Assembly: GCA_026386795.1 (NCBI GenBank)
Contig: JAPLMU010000128.1
Location: 1 to 59,348 of the forward strand
Direction of reading: 5' to 3'
Length of the DNA: 59,348 nucleotides
Origin: Planctomycetota bacterium
Lineage (GTDB): Bacteria; Planctomycetota; Phycisphaerae; Phycisphaerales; SM1A02
The position numbers were made by a program, and so were the translations under genes. Under the pieces are notes generated by a model. It ran no database searches. It was not told the origin of the DNA and saw only the letters and a list, made by a program, of their open reading frames with translations. How positions within the stretch are numbered: the stretch's first letter is position 1; every line of letters starts with the position of its first letter. This document shows, piece by piece, positions 34,013 to 43,398 of the stretch.

Positions 34013-35038
34013 TTAGTGCCGCGAATCGCTGCTCTTCTCATGATGGCCGCCGAACGCATAGCGCATGGCGCTGAGGATCTTGTTGCCATACTCAGCGTTG
34101 CCGCGACTCTCAAAGCGGTCGTAGAGCGATGCGGTAATGACGTGGGCTGGAACGCCTTCTTCCACTGCGGCAATCACGGTCCAGCGTCCTTCGCCCGAAT
34201 CACTCACGCGCCCGCCGAACTTCTCAAGCTTGGGATCTTCCGCAAGCGCCGTTGCGGTGAGGTCAAGCAGCCAACTTGAAACCACGCTGCCGCGGCGCCA
34301 CAGTTCTGCCACACGGCCAATGTCAATGTCGTATTGATACGCCTCGGGGTTACGCAGGGGGGTAGTTTCGGCGTCCATTGCCACCTTGTCTTTACCCATG
34401 TTCGCGTGGCGCAAGATATTAAAGCCTTCCGCATATGCGGCCATGAGTCCATACTCGATGCCGTTGTGAACCATCTTCACAAAGTGGCCGGCACCAACGG
34501 GGCCGCAGTGGAGGTAACCAATGTCGCTGGTGTCACCTGCGCCGCCGCGTCCTTCGGTTGCGGGAATGGTTCCGATGCCCGGGGCGAGGGTGCGGAACAC
34601 GGAGTCGAGGCGCGCCACCGCAGCATCGGGTCCGCCGATCATGACGCAGTAGCCACGGTCGAGCCCCCAGACACCGCCGGAAACGCCGCAGTCCACATAG
34701 TCGATGCCCTTGGCACTGAGTGCCTTCGCGCGTCGGAGGTCATCGCGGTAGTAACTGTTCCCGCCATCAATGATGGTGTCACCGGGCGAGAGGAGCGGAA
34801 TGAGTTGATCAATCATTTCATCCACAACGCCAGCGGGCAACATGAGCCACACGTGACGGGGAGCTTGCAGTTTCTTCACCAGTTCGGCAACGGATGCGGC
34901 TGCAACGCCGCCCTCAGCTGCGAGCTCACGTGCGGGTTCAGGATTGCGATTCCACGCAACCACTGAGTGCCCATTGCGAACCAATCGCTTGCCCATGTTG
35001 GCGCCCATACGTCCGAGTCCGATCAGTCCGAGCTGCAT
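34013..35038 (-). CDS. gnd: 6-phosphogluconate dehydrogenase, decarboxylating (YqeC/GntZ type)
   Basis: Short-form 6-phosphogluconate dehydrogenase of 341 residues, giving ribulose 5-phosphate and CO2 in the pentose phosphate pathway. Rossmann motif GLIGLGRMGANMGKRL, then DGGNSYYRDD, the CGVSGGVWGLDRGYC loop typical of the short (often NAD-preferring) class, catalytic HFVKMVHNGIEYG and a short C-terminal helical domain. This class is about 300-340 residues versus about 470 for the long class, so the length is normal. A GGAAGGAA Shine-Dalgarno precedes ATG. It is probably transcribed separately from coaB. Confidence 0.93.
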   Translation of the reverse strand: MQLGLIGLGRMGANMGKRLVRNGHSVVAWNRNPEPARELAAEGGVAAASVAELVKKLQAPRHVWLMLPAGVVDEMIDQLIPLLSPGDTIIDGGNSYYRDDLRRAKALSAKGIDYVDCGVSGGVWGLDRGYCVMIGGPDAAVARLDSVFRTLAPGIGTIPATEGRGGAGDTSDIGYLHCGPVGAGHFVKMVHNGIEYGLMAAYAEGFNILRHANMGKDKVAMDAETTPLRNPEAYQYDIDIGRVAELWRRGSVVSSWLLDLTATALAEDPKLEKFGGRVSDSGEGRWTVIAAVEEGVPAHVITASLYDRFESRGNAEYGNKILSAMRYAFGGHHEKSSDSRH

Positions 35039-35077
35039 GCAGTTCCTTCCGAGTGTTGTTGCCGAAACTGCGCGCCT

Positions 35078-35827
35078 TCATGGCGGCAGAGGGCGAGAAT
35101 GTAGTTCAGTTGGCAAGTGGGTGGGAGCGGTGAGCACATTGACCAGCCAGGCTGCGAATTCAGGCTTTGGCATCGATCTGCCCGGAGAGGCGGATCGACC
35201 ATCTGCAAAGATGACCTTTGCGTCAACGTCTGGGGCATTCATCGTTGCGAGCGGGTTGGCCACAATTGCATCGGCTCGCTTGCGGATCAATTTGGCCGTC
35301 GCTGAGCGTTCCAGATCTTCTGGGCGCTCGAGGGCGAAGCCAACGACGTACTGATTGGGGCGGCGACTCGCGGCAAGGCCGGCAAGTATGTCCTCGGTTG
35401 GCTCAAGTGCCAAGGTGATCGGTCCCGCCTCGCGGTTCATCTTGCCAGCGACGCGATTGGCAGGGCGGTAGTCGGCGACGGCGGCCGCCATCACTAAGAG
35501 GTCGTGCGCAGGCCATTCTGTCCGTAGTACGGATAACAGGTCGGCGGCGGTCACAAATTGCCGATCAACGCAGCCAGAAATCGCAGCGACGCCCGGTCCG
35601 CGGGTCAGTGTCACCGCGTGCCCGCAGTCGCGAAATGCGGCTGCAATCGCTGTTCCCATCAATCCGCTCGATCGATTTCCGATGTAGCGAACATCGTCAA
35701 TCGGTTCGTGGGTTGGCCCCGCCGCCACAAGGACGCGCAATGGGCGCGACCCGTTGGGGCGCGGGGCAGCGGCTGGATCGGGCAGGGGGTTTTTTGATTC
35801 GTCGTCCATATTCTCGGTCGTGCGCAT
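35078..35827 (-). CDS. coaB: Stand-alone phosphopantothenate-cysteine ligase (CoaB domain)
   Basis: Protein of 249 residues carrying only the CoaB half of the usual bifunctional CoaBC. It joins phosphopantothenate with cysteine using CTP or ATP in coenzyme A synthesis. VAAGPTHEPIDDVRYIGNRSSG is the signature, including the essential Asn. MAAAVADYRP and GKMNRE follow (the latter near the catalytic Lys), then VVGFALE and IVANP. The flavin-containing decarboxylase (CoaC) domain is absent, so it must be encoded elsewhere. ATGs at 35827 and 35809 are both possible; neither has a good Shine-Dalgarno. Divergent from the first GspE. Confidence 0.9.
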   Translation of the reverse strand: MRTTENMDDESKNPLPDPAAAPRPNGSRPLRVLVAAGPTHEPIDDVRYIGNRSSGLMGTAIAAAFRDCGHAVTLTRGPGVAAISGCVDRQFVTAADLLSVLRTEWPAHDLLVMAAAVADYRPANRVAGKMNREAGPITLALEPTEDILAGLAASRRPNQYVVGFALERPEDLERSATAKLIRKRADAIVANPLATMNAPDVDAKVIFADGRSASPGRSMPKPEFAAWLVNVLTAPTHLPTELHSRPLPP

Positions 35828-35855
35828 TGCGTACTTGCGGCGCAGGCCGCATACT
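35827..35855 (+). promoter_or_regulatory. Possible promoter of the pilus/secretion operon
   Basis: TTGCGT and CATACT are 17 bp apart in the 182-bp divergent gap before the first GspE-like gene. Confidence 0.3.
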
Positions 35856-36009
35856 ACGGAGCCACTCGCCGCTCCGGACCATCCGGACCGGGGATGTGAG
35901 CGGTCAGGTGCAACTCAGGCGCCCGTCCGGTACGAAGATATGGTGTTCTCGTTGCACGCCCCTGCGCGGGGTGACTGGCAGCGGGAGTTCGGCGCGTCAG
36001 GAGGTCCCG

Positions 36010-37803
36010 TTGGCACGCAAGCCCCGTCAGAAACTTGGCGAGATTCTCATTGGTCTCGGTGTCGTTACCCTCGCTCAGGTTGACGAGGCATTTGTCGCCG
36101 CCCGCGCGCGTGGCATGCGACTTGGTGAAATTCTTGTCGAGACCAATGCCTGCAAGGAAGAAGACGTCGCCAAGGCGCTTGCTCAGCAATTCGGTGTCGA
36201 CTTCTTCAATCTCGATCTTGTGACTGACATGAACAAGATCGACAAGGCGCGCATCGCCAGTGACTTGATCAAAAAATTCTTGGTGCTGCCATTGGCTGGC
36301 AGCGGCAAACTGCGTCTCATCATCCATGACCCCATGGACATCGACACGCTTGAGCTCTTGCGCTTTCGCGTTGGTGATTTCGAACAGGCCGGCATCGCTT
36401 CCAAGCGGCAGATCCGTTCGTACATCGATGGCGGCGCGAAGGCAGAAGGCCCGCCGCGTAAGCAGTTGGCTGGCGACTCGATGGACAAGTCGGTGGACAA
36501 GTCCGTCGATAGGAATGAGGGCAGCATCGACCGCAGCGGCAAGTCTATTGATATTGAGGACGAAGGTCCAATTCGCCGGCTCGTGGCGCGCATCATTCTT
36601 GATGCAGTGAACGGCCGCGCGTCAGATATTCATATTGAACCGGCAGAGGGGCACATCATGCTCCGCTACCGCATCGACGGCGTATGTGTTGAGATTGAGA
36701 AACTACAGAAGACGCTGCAGAATGCAGTTCTCTCAACCATCAAACTGATGGCCGGCGTCAACATCGCAGAGCGGCGCATTCCGCAGGATGGTCGCATCAA
36801 GTTCCCGGTGCCAGAGCTTGATCAGATGGGCGATCCGGTCTTAAAGGACGGGAAGCCAGTCATCAATCAGATCGACTTCCGCGTCAGTACTTGCCCGGCG
36901 TTCTACGGCGAAAGCATCGTTCTGCGAATCTTGCGCCCGGACAGCGTGCGCATCGGTCTCTTGAACCTTGGCTTTGAGCAAGACTCGCTTGATGTCTTCA
37001 ACAAGATCATTCGCCGCCCGAACGGAATCTTCTTGGTCACTGGTCCAACCGGTTCCGGCAAGACCACCACGCTGTATTCGGCGCTGGCCATTCTCAACAC
37101 GCCGGACCGCAAGATCATCACCGCTGAAGATCCCGTTGAGTACAACTTCAACGGCATCAACCAGGTGCAGATTCGCGAACAGATCGGTCTCACCTTCGGC
37201 ATCGTGCTCAAGAGCATGTTGCGTCAGGCACCGAACATCATCCTGATCGGTGAAATTCGAGACCGCGAAGTCGCAGACATCGCCATTCAGGCGGCGCTCA
37301 CTGGTCACTTGGTCTTTAGCACGCTGCACACCAACGATGCACCGAGCGCCATCACGCGTCTGGTGGACATGGGTGTCAAGCCGTTCTTGGTTGCAAGTTC
37401 CATCCAGGCAGTGCTCGCGCAGCGCCTGGGGCGCGTTTTGTGCCCGATGTGCAAGACGCTTGACGATGCGCCGGATCCAAAGTTCCTCAAGCTTGTAGAC
37501 ATTGCTCCAGAAGAAGCGATGGGCAAAGTCATGAAGGCAGTGGGATGCCCCAATTGCAAGGGCACCGGCTACCGCGGGCGCAAGGCAATCTTTGAAATGA
37601 TGATCATGAACAGCGAGATCCGCGAGCTGGCATTCCAGCGTGCGGGTGTCTCCAAGTTGCGCGCGGCGGCTGTGCGCGGCGGCATGCGAAGCTTGCTTGG
37701 CGATGGTCGCATCAAGATTCTGAAGGGCGTCACCACGCCTGACGAAGTGGCCAAGTACGCACAGATCGAAGGCTTTGATCCGAGCGAAATGGCCAAGCGC
37801 TGA
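36010..37803 (+). CDS. GspE/PilB-family secretion ATPase (first copy)
   Basis: AAA+-like assembly ATPase of 597 residues. N-terminal MshEN domain (LGEILIGLGVVTLAQVDEAF, c-di-GMP- or GspL-binding fold in the family), a short acidic Asp/Ser/Lys-rich insert with DKSVDKSVDR-type repeats (about 156-185), then the ATPase: Walker A GPTGSGKTTTLYS, Asp box AEDPVEY, Walker B ILIGEIRDRE, His box TGHLVFSTLHTNDAP and a tetracysteine zinc site (CPMC...CPNC). TTG at 36010 is chosen as start because AGGAGG lies 6 nt upstream; the longer open frame has no comparable site. Confidence 0.93.
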   Translation: MARKPRQKLGEILIGLGVVTLAQVDEAFVAARARGMRLGEILVETNACKEEDVAKALAQQFGVDFFNLDLVTDMNKIDKARIASDLIKKFLVLPLAGSGKLRLIIHDPMDIDTLELLRFRVGDFEQAGIASKRQIRSYIDGGAKAEGPPRKQLAGDSMDKSVDKSVDRNEGSIDRSGKSIDIEDEGPIRRLVARIILDAVNGRASDIHIEPAEGHIMLRYRIDGVCVEIEKLQKTLQNAVLSTIKLMAGVNIAERRIPQDGRIKFPVPELDQMGDPVLKDGKPVINQIDFRVSTCPAFYGESIVLRILRPDSVRIGLLNLGFEQDSLDVFNKIIRRPNGIFLVTGPTGSGKTTTLYSALAILNTPDRKIITAEDPVEYNFNGINQVQIREQIGLTFGIVLKSMLRQAPNIILIGEIRDREVADIAIQAALTGHLVFSTLHTNDAPSAITRLVDMGVKPFLVASSIQAVLAQRLGRVLCPMCKTLDDAPDPKFLKLVDIAPEEAMGKVMKAVGCPNCKGTGYRGRKAIFEMMIMNSEIRELAFQRAGVSKLRAAAVRGGMRSLLGDGRIKILKGVTTPDEVAKYAQIEGFDPSEMAKR

Positions 37804-37853
37804 CGCACACTTTGAGTTGACTTTCACTCCACGAATAGATCAGAGATACAACA

Positions 37854-39005
37854 ATGTCGAGTTCAGAAACCGAAGTATCAGAGAACGCAAAGCCCACCCT
37901 GCAGATGGACCGCCTGCTTGACGTTGTCGTCAAGCAGGGCGCGAGCGATCTGCATCTTTCCTGCGGTCGTCCGCCCACCATCCGTCTCAGCGGTCGCCTG
38001 CGCAATCTTGCCACCAAGACGCTTGAGCCCGAGGACATGATGCAGCTCATGAAGAGCGTGACGCCGGAGAAGAACCAGCAGGAACTGCAGGAGATGGGCG
38101 GAACGGACTTCGGCTTTGCGTTCGGTACCGCGGCCCGCTTCCGTGTGTCCGTCTTCAAGCAGAAGGGCGTCATCAGCATGGTGCTGCGCCAGATCCCGAA
38201 CCGAATGCTGACGTTTGAGGAAATCGGACTTCCGACGATCAGTAAAGACCTGATTCGTCGTCCCCGAGGCCTGTTCGTCGTCACCGGACCAACGGGTTCG
38301 GGAAAGACGACTTCGCTGGCAACGATGATCGATCACATCAATACCAATTTCGAGCGCCACATCGTGACGGTCGAGGACCCGGTCGAGTATTACCACAACC
38401 ATAAGCGTTCAGTGGTCAATCAGCGTGAACTTGGTATCGATGTACCCACGTTCTCCGAGGCCTTGAAGCGCGTGTTGCGTCAAGACCCAGACGTGATCCT
38501 CGTTGGTGAAATGCGTGACCTTGAGACCATCGAAGCCGCCATTCGCGCCGCTGAAACGGGTCACTTGGTGTTCGCGACCCTGCATACCACCGGTGCAGCC
38601 GGAACGATTAACCGAATCATCGACGCCTTCCCGACAAACCAGCAGGAGCAGGTGCGCGTTCAGTTGTCGACGTCGCTCATCGCGGTCATCAGTCAGGTGT
38701 TGTGCGAACGCATCGACAAGCCAGGTCGCGTTGCAGGTTATGAGTTCCTAGTGGTAACTCCCGCCATCTCGAACCTGATCCGCGAGAACAAGACCTTTCG
38801 CATCGACTCGGCGATCCAGACCGGTAAGAAGTTCGGAATGCAGCTCCTTGATGACCACCTCTGGAGCCTCTATTCCAAGGGCATGATTTCCGCCGAGGAG
38901 ATGATCGACAAGTGCCGGAACGCCGGAGATATGACCGAGAAGGTCCACCGTGCGGGTGGCAGTGTTGGTCGCGCGGAACTCGACGAGGCGCACGAGGCCA
39001 CCTGA
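37854..39005 (+). CDS. pilT: Twitching motility ATPase PilT
   Basis: Retraction ATPase homologue of 383 residues, hexameric, driving pilus retraction. N-terminal PAS-like part with ASDLHLSCGRPPTIRLSG, then Walker A GPTGSGKTTSLATM, EDPVEYYHNH, Walker B ILVGEMRDLET, GHLVFATLHTTGAA and the retraction motif PAISNLIREN (AIRNLIRE in well-studied PilT). The C-terminus is extended by about 20 residues. AGAG precedes ATG. It lies 50 bp after the first GspE gene. Confidence 0.95.
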   Translation: MSSSETEVSENAKPTLQMDRLLDVVVKQGASDLHLSCGRPPTIRLSGRLRNLATKTLEPEDMMQLMKSVTPEKNQQELQEMGGTDFGFAFGTAARFRVSVFKQKGVISMVLRQIPNRMLTFEEIGLPTISKDLIRRPRGLFVVTGPTGSGKTTSLATMIDHINTNFERHIVTVEDPVEYYHNHKRSVVNQRELGIDVPTFSEALKRVLRQDPDVILVGEMRDLETIEAAIRAAETGHLVFATLHTTGAAGTINRIIDAFPTNQQEQVRVQLSTSLIAVISQVLCERIDKPGRVAGYEFLVVTPAISNLIRENKTFRIDSAIQTGKKFGMQLLDDHLWSLYSKGMISAEEMIDKCRNAGDMTEKVHRAGGSVGRAELDEAHEAT

Positions 39006-39006
39006 C

Positions 39007-39117
39007 GTGTTCACGTGGTTCTACTGGGCGATCTCGCCTCTCATAGCTCAAGACCAGTATCAATTTGCAAGTGACACATTAAATTCATGTGCCAACAACC
39101 AACAAATCGCTCCATAA
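39007..39117 (+). CDS. Possible 36-residue hydrophobic small protein after pilT
   Basis: GTG-started frame directly after the pilT stop encoding VFTWFYWAISPLIAQDQYQF... ending at TAA. The first half could be a membrane segment. No Shine-Dalgarno is visible, and the 3' half lies in unusually AT-rich sequence that may be a promoter region instead. Speculative. Confidence 0.2.
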   Translation: MFTWFYWAISPLIAQDQYQFASDTLNSCANNQQIAP

Positions 39118-39201
39118 CATGCCATCTGTTCGCGCCTTGCGTCCGTATTTCTTAGGGACAGCGACCAGCCCCCACACGACGGCGACTGAAGGAAATCGAA
39201 T

Positions 39202-40971
39202 ATGCCAGACCCAGGTGTCCTGACTCCCGTACCCGTTTCCGAGCTGAAGCAGCGCCGCTTTGGGCGCGTCCTCACCAAGATGGGGAAAGCTACGCGTGAT
39301 GATGTTCAGCTAGCGTTGACGGCGCAGCAGACCACCCACAAGGGCAAGAAGCTTGGCGCCATCCTGATCGAGCTGGGCAAAGTCAGTGAGCTTGATGTTG
39401 AAGTGGGGCTTGCCGGACAGTTTGGACTTGAATATGTGGACCTGGCCGACCTGGAAATTCCCAAGGAAGTGATTTCCGCGCTCCAGCCCGCCACGGCGAA
39501 CAGTTACAAGGTCCTTCCCATCGCGTTCGACCCGGCGACCCGCTCGCTGACGATTGCAATGAAGAACCGCGACAACTACCGCGCGGTGGATGACCTGAAG
39601 AACGTGATGGGCTTTCATGAGGTGAAGAGCGTCATTGCCTCTGCTGAGCAGATCGAAGCCGCGGTTGCCAAGTACTACGGTGGCAAGTCGATGGCCGATG
39701 CCGGGCGCCGCATTCTTGCAGAGCAGGACTCGGCGGCGGTGAAGGCTGCTGCCGGTCGATCAAACGCCAGTATTGACTTGACCACGCTCGGCGATGCCAT
39801 GAGCGACAACAAGGTTGTTGAGCTTCTCAACCATCTTCTCATGCAAGCCATCGCCGACAAGGCCAGTGACATTCACATGGAGCCGTTCGAGTCCGAATTC
39901 AAGGTGCGGTACCGCATTGACGGCGTGCTCTATGAGATGCTGCCGGTGCCGAAGCCGCTCGCAATGCCGCTCGTGAGCCGCGTCAAGGTCTTGGCAAAGC
40001 TCAACATCTCTGAACGCCGACTGCCGCAAGACGGACGCGTAGAAATGAGCCTTGATTCCGGCCCCGTTGACTTGCGCGTCGCTGTGCTTCCCACCATGTT
40101 CGGCGAGAGCGTGGTGCTTCGCGTACTTGACCGCTCCAACGTTCAGCTTTCACTCGACCGCATCGGCCTGCGCGATGATGACCTTGAGAAGCTGCGCACG
40201 CTCATCAATAAGCCCAACGGCATTGTCATCGTCACCGGCCCGACGGGTTCCGGCAAGACCACCTCGTTGTACGCCGCTCTCAATGAGCTGAATGACATCG
40301 AAACCAAGATCCTTACTGCAGAAGACCCGGTGGAGTACGACATCGAAGGCCTGATTCAGTGTCAGGTGAATGTCGATCAAGAACTCACCTTCGCGCGGCT
40401 CCTGCGCAGCTTCCTTCGTCAGGATCCGGACATCATTCTGGTGGGCGAAGTGCGTGACTTGGAGACGGCGCAAATCGCTATCCAAGCAGCGCTCACCGGT
40501 CACTTGGTGTTCACCACGCTGCATACCAATGACGCGCCGTCCAGTATCGCGCGTCTCTTAGACCTTGGCGTGGAGAGCTTCCTGCTCACCGCAACCTTGG
40601 AGGCGATTGTGGCGCAGCGCCTGGCGCGTCGCATCTGCACCAACTGCAAGGAAGAGTTCATCCCCAGCGAAGAGCAACTCATGGAACTTGCCATGCGTCC
40701 GCAAGATGTCGGTGGGCGGACATTCTTCCGCGGCAAAGGCTGTGAGCGCTGCAACAAGAGCGGCTACAAGGGACGACTCGCGCTGTTTGAAATCATGGTG
40801 ATGACCGATCCGCTGCGCGAATTGATCATGAGCCAGGCGAGCACATCGGTTCTTGCCCACGAGTGCCGCCGGCACGGCATGCGAACTCTCCGCGAGTGCG
40901 GTCTTCTTTCTATCTACGACGGTCAGACAACCATTGACGAGGTTGTCCGCGAAACACTGAGCGAGGAATAA
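39202..40971 (+). CDS. GspE/PilB-family secretion ATPase (second copy)
   Basis: Second extension-type ATPase, 589 residues. Two MshEN-like N-terminal modules (FGRVLTKMGKATRDDVQLAL and LGAILIELGKVSELDVEVGL), ATPase core with ASDIHMEPFE, Walker A GPTGSGKTTSLYA, AEDPVEYD, Walker B ILVGEVRDLET, GHLVFTTLHTNDAP and zinc tetracysteine CTNC...CERC. It differs from the first copy in its N-terminal half, suggesting separate machines or partners. AAGGAAAT precedes ATG; the 197-bp AT-richer gap upstream may hold its own promoter. 7 bp to the GspF gene. Confidence 0.94.
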   Translation: MPDPGVLTPVPVSELKQRRFGRVLTKMGKATRDDVQLALTAQQTTHKGKKLGAILIELGKVSELDVEVGLAGQFGLEYVDLADLEIPKEVISALQPATANSYKVLPIAFDPATRSLTIAMKNRDNYRAVDDLKNVMGFHEVKSVIASAEQIEAAVAKYYGGKSMADAGRRILAEQDSAAVKAAAGRSNASIDLTTLGDAMSDNKVVELLNHLLMQAIADKASDIHMEPFESEFKVRYRIDGVLYEMLPVPKPLAMPLVSRVKVLAKLNISERRLPQDGRVEMSLDSGPVDLRVAVLPTMFGESVVLRVLDRSNVQLSLDRIGLRDDDLEKLRTLINKPNGIVIVTGPTGSGKTTSLYAALNELNDIETKILTAEDPVEYDIEGLIQCQVNVDQELTFARLLRSFLRQDPDIILVGEVRDLETAQIAIQAALTGHLVFTTLHTNDAPSSIARLLDLGVESFLLTATLEAIVAQRLARRICTNCKEEFIPSEEQLMELAMRPQDVGGRTFFRGKGCERCNKSGYKGRLALFEIMVMTDPLRELIMSQASTSVLAHECRRHGMRTLRECGLLSIYDGQTTIDEVVRETLSEE

Positions 40972-40978
40972 CTGAGCC

Positions 40979-42283
40979 ATGGCCACCTACGCATATGAGG
41001 CGATGAACGCCTCTGGAAAATCTCAGAAGGGCACCATCGACGCGTCCAGTAGCGACGATGCGATCCAGAAGCTGCGCGGCGATGGGCTTTACCCCACCGA
41101 TGTGCGCGAGCAGAAGGGTGGCAGTGCAGCCAAGCCGAATGTTGCTGCGACCGACAAGAAGAAAAAGAAGAAGAAGGGCGGTGGCCTGAACCTGTCCTTC
41201 GGCGGTGTTCCGCTGAAGCGCATGTGCTTGTTCACTCGCCAGCTTTCCACGCTGCAGGACGCAGGACTTCCGCTGCTCCGCTCGTTGCAGATCTTGGAGA
41301 GCCAGCAGAAGGCCGGCAAGCTAAAGAACATCCTCGAAACCGTCTGCGAAGATGTGCAGGGCGGCAACACGCTCAGCGATGCGTTTGCCCGTCACCCCAA
41401 GGCATTCGATCGCCTGTACACCAAGATGGTGAAGGCTGGCGAGATCGGAGGCGTGTTGGACGTCATCTTGCAGCGTCTTGCGGATTTCATGGAAAAAGGT
41501 CAGCGCCTGCGTCGTCGCATCAAGGGCGCATTGATCTATCCAGTGGTGGTCATCGGTATTGCCGTGGCGATCGTCACCGGCATCATGTATTTCGTGATCC
41601 CGAAGTTCCAGGAGATCTTCAACGACTTCAATGTGAAGCTTCCGGCTCTGACCCTATGGCTCGTTGCGGCAAGTAAATGGATCGCAGGTACGGCGAGCCC
41701 TGATCAACGCGTGCCCGGCGTGGCGTGGATCATCGTCTCTCCATTCGTGCTCTTCTTCCTGCTGAAGGTGATCCGAAAAACCGCCTTTGGTCGCGCGGCC
41801 TTTGACTGGATCATCTTGAAGATTCCCGTCATTGGAACACTGGTCGAGAAGACCACCGTGGCGCGCTTCACCAGAACACTTGGAACGCTGGTTGCCGCCG
41901 GTGTTCCCATCTTGGAAGCGATCACCATTACCAAGGAAACCTCAGGAAACTGGGTATTTGAGAAGGCGCTCGGAAGCGTCCATGACAGCATCAAGGAAGG
42001 CGAAACATTCGCCGGTCCGCTGCGCAAGGCCAAGGTCTGCGACGCCATCGTGGTCAACATGATCGACGTCGGTGAAGAGACCGGAGACCTTGACGTGATG
42101 CTCATGAAGATCGCCGACAACTACGACGAAGAAGTGGACGTGGCCGTGGCCAGTCTCTTGAGTCTGTTGGAGCCGTTCATGGTGGTGATCCTGGGTGGCA
42201 TCGTCGGAACGATCGTTCTGGCGCTGTTCCTTCCGCTGGTCAGCATGATTGAAAGCGTCTCCGGCCAGAAGGGCGGCAAGTGA
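40979..42283 (+). CDS. Type IV pilus/T2SS inner-membrane platform protein (PilC/GspF)
   Basis: Platform protein of 434 residues with the N-terminal YAYEAMNASGKSQKGTI module, a linker containing seven consecutive lysines (residues about 60-66), and two T2SSF repeats (CLFTRQLSTLQDAGLPLL and RFTRTLGTLVAAGVPILEA), each followed by KMVKAGE/MIDVGEETG helices and membrane segments. It couples the GspE ATPase to pseudopilin extraction. Stop overlaps the next pseudopilin start (ATGA). Confidence 0.94.
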   Translation: MATYAYEAMNASGKSQKGTIDASSSDDAIQKLRGDGLYPTDVREQKGGSAAKPNVAATDKKKKKKKGGGLNLSFGGVPLKRMCLFTRQLSTLQDAGLPLLRSLQILESQQKAGKLKNILETVCEDVQGGNTLSDAFARHPKAFDRLYTKMVKAGEIGGVLDVILQRLADFMEKGQRLRRRIKGALIYPVVVIGIAVAIVTGIMYFVIPKFQEIFNDFNVKLPALTLWLVAASKWIAGTASPDQRVPGVAWIIVSPFVLFFLLKVIRKTAFGRAAFDWIILKIPVIGTLVEKTTVARFTRTLGTLVAAGVPILEAITITKETSGNWVFEKALGSVHDSIKEGETFAGPLRKAKVCDAIVVNMIDVGEETGDLDVMLMKIADNYDEEVDVAVASLLSLLEPFMVVILGGIVGTIVLALFLPLVSMIESVSGQKGGK

Positions 42284-43398
42284 TGAAGCCTGCTAGCCCA
42301 GTACGCGCCAGAATCTCGCTCCGCGGATTTACCGTGGTGGAGATCTTGGTGGTGCTTGGCATTGTGATCGGCGTGATCTCCACGCTGATTGTGGGCCTTG
42401 GCTACGGCGCGCGGCGTGCTCGCATTGCCAACACGGAGTTCCTGATGAACTCCATCGTGGCAGGGCTCACTCGATTCCGCGCCGAGACTGGGTACATCCC
42501 TCCCATCCTGGGTGCGCCATCGCAGGTCGGCTCAGCGACGGCTGGGACTGCATTTGGGCAGCTCGGTTGGGGTCGCGACATGTTGGACCCGCCGTCGCTT
42601 GCGGGAACACAGAATGCTGGACCGGCCTATGGAACATGGTCCGCTACGCAGCGGCAGAATCTGCAGAAGTGGTGCTCGGTCACCACCATCCCGGAGTACC
42701 TATTGGGCCTTGGCGATCGCTCGCAGGATGGCTACGGCGTGATCATGGAGGCGAATGGTGCGCTTCCTTCCAACACCAATACGCCTGGCTACCGCGAGCA
42801 GCCGGCGCTTGGTATTCGCAATCCCGGTTCCGATGGTGGTTGGGGCTCGCTCCTCAATCCGCGTACTGGAACGCAGGGGAAGGGTCTCTTTGGATCTCGC
42901 AACTTGGCTGTATCGGTTCCCACTACCGGGAACGCGGATTCATCAAACGTGTTCCTGCGCGGCAAGTCGCTTGGTCCTTACTTAGAAGTGAAGTCTGACG
43001 GCGAGATTGGTGGCCTCACTGGCTTTCAGACCGACGGCACGCCGATTGTTGCGAAGCCGGGCGAAATCAACAACTTTGACCTTGCGCCGAAGTGCCTCTT
43101 AGATTTCTTCGGTAAGCCGATCATCTTCTATCGACGCGGCTATCTGAACGGCGACCCGCGCTCCACGGATCGCACGTGGTCATTGGCCGACATTGTTGCA
43201 CTGCGACCGCAGCGTTTCGGTCCGGGCGAAGATGTGAACGCCATGCCCGATGGAAATAACGACAACGGTGCAAGCCGCGCTGCCATGGCTTCCGAGTTTG
43301 CGTTCCTCTCCTTTGGACCGGATCAGCGTTGGAACCCGACTATCCGTGCCGACACTGAGGGCTACAACGAAGACAATATTGTGAGGTTCGGGCCATGA
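42280..43398 (+). CDS. Prepilin-like protein (GspG-like)
   Basis: Type IV prepilin of 372 residues. Leader ends RG before the N-methylated FTVVEILVVLG helix with Glu at +5. N-terminal alpha-helix, then a globular part beginning with an ETGYIPPILG segment like the DNGxYP region of major pseudopilins. The C-terminal domain is much longer than a GspG (about 140 residues) and is Gly/Asn-rich with LLDFFGKPIIFYRRG. ATGA overlaps on both sides. No family beyond the N-terminal motif can be named. Confidence 0.88.
   Translation: MMKPASPVRARISLRGFTVVEILVVLGIVIGVISTLIVGLGYGARRARIANTEFLMNSIVAGLTRFRAETGYIPPILGAPSQVGSATAGTAFGQLGWGRDMLDPPSLAGTQNAGPAYGTWSATQRQNLQKWCSVTTIPEYLLGLGDRSQDGYGVIMEANGALPSNTNTPGYREQPALGIRNPGSDGGWGSLLNPRTGTQGKGLFGSRNLAVSVPTTGNADSSNVFLRGKSLGPYLEVKSDGEIGGLTGFQTDGTPIVAKPGEINNFDLAPKCLLDFFGKPIIFYRRGYLNGDPRSTDRTWSLADIVALRPQRFGPGEDVNAMPDGNNDNGASRAAMASEFAFLSFGPDQRWNPTIRADTEGYNEDNIVRFGP

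Noticed and set aside
35608-36009. N-terminal extension of the first GspE-like ATPase
   Set aside because: The extension overlaps the divergent coaB, is Arg-rich without family match, and TTG at 36010 has an ideal AGGAGG upstream.
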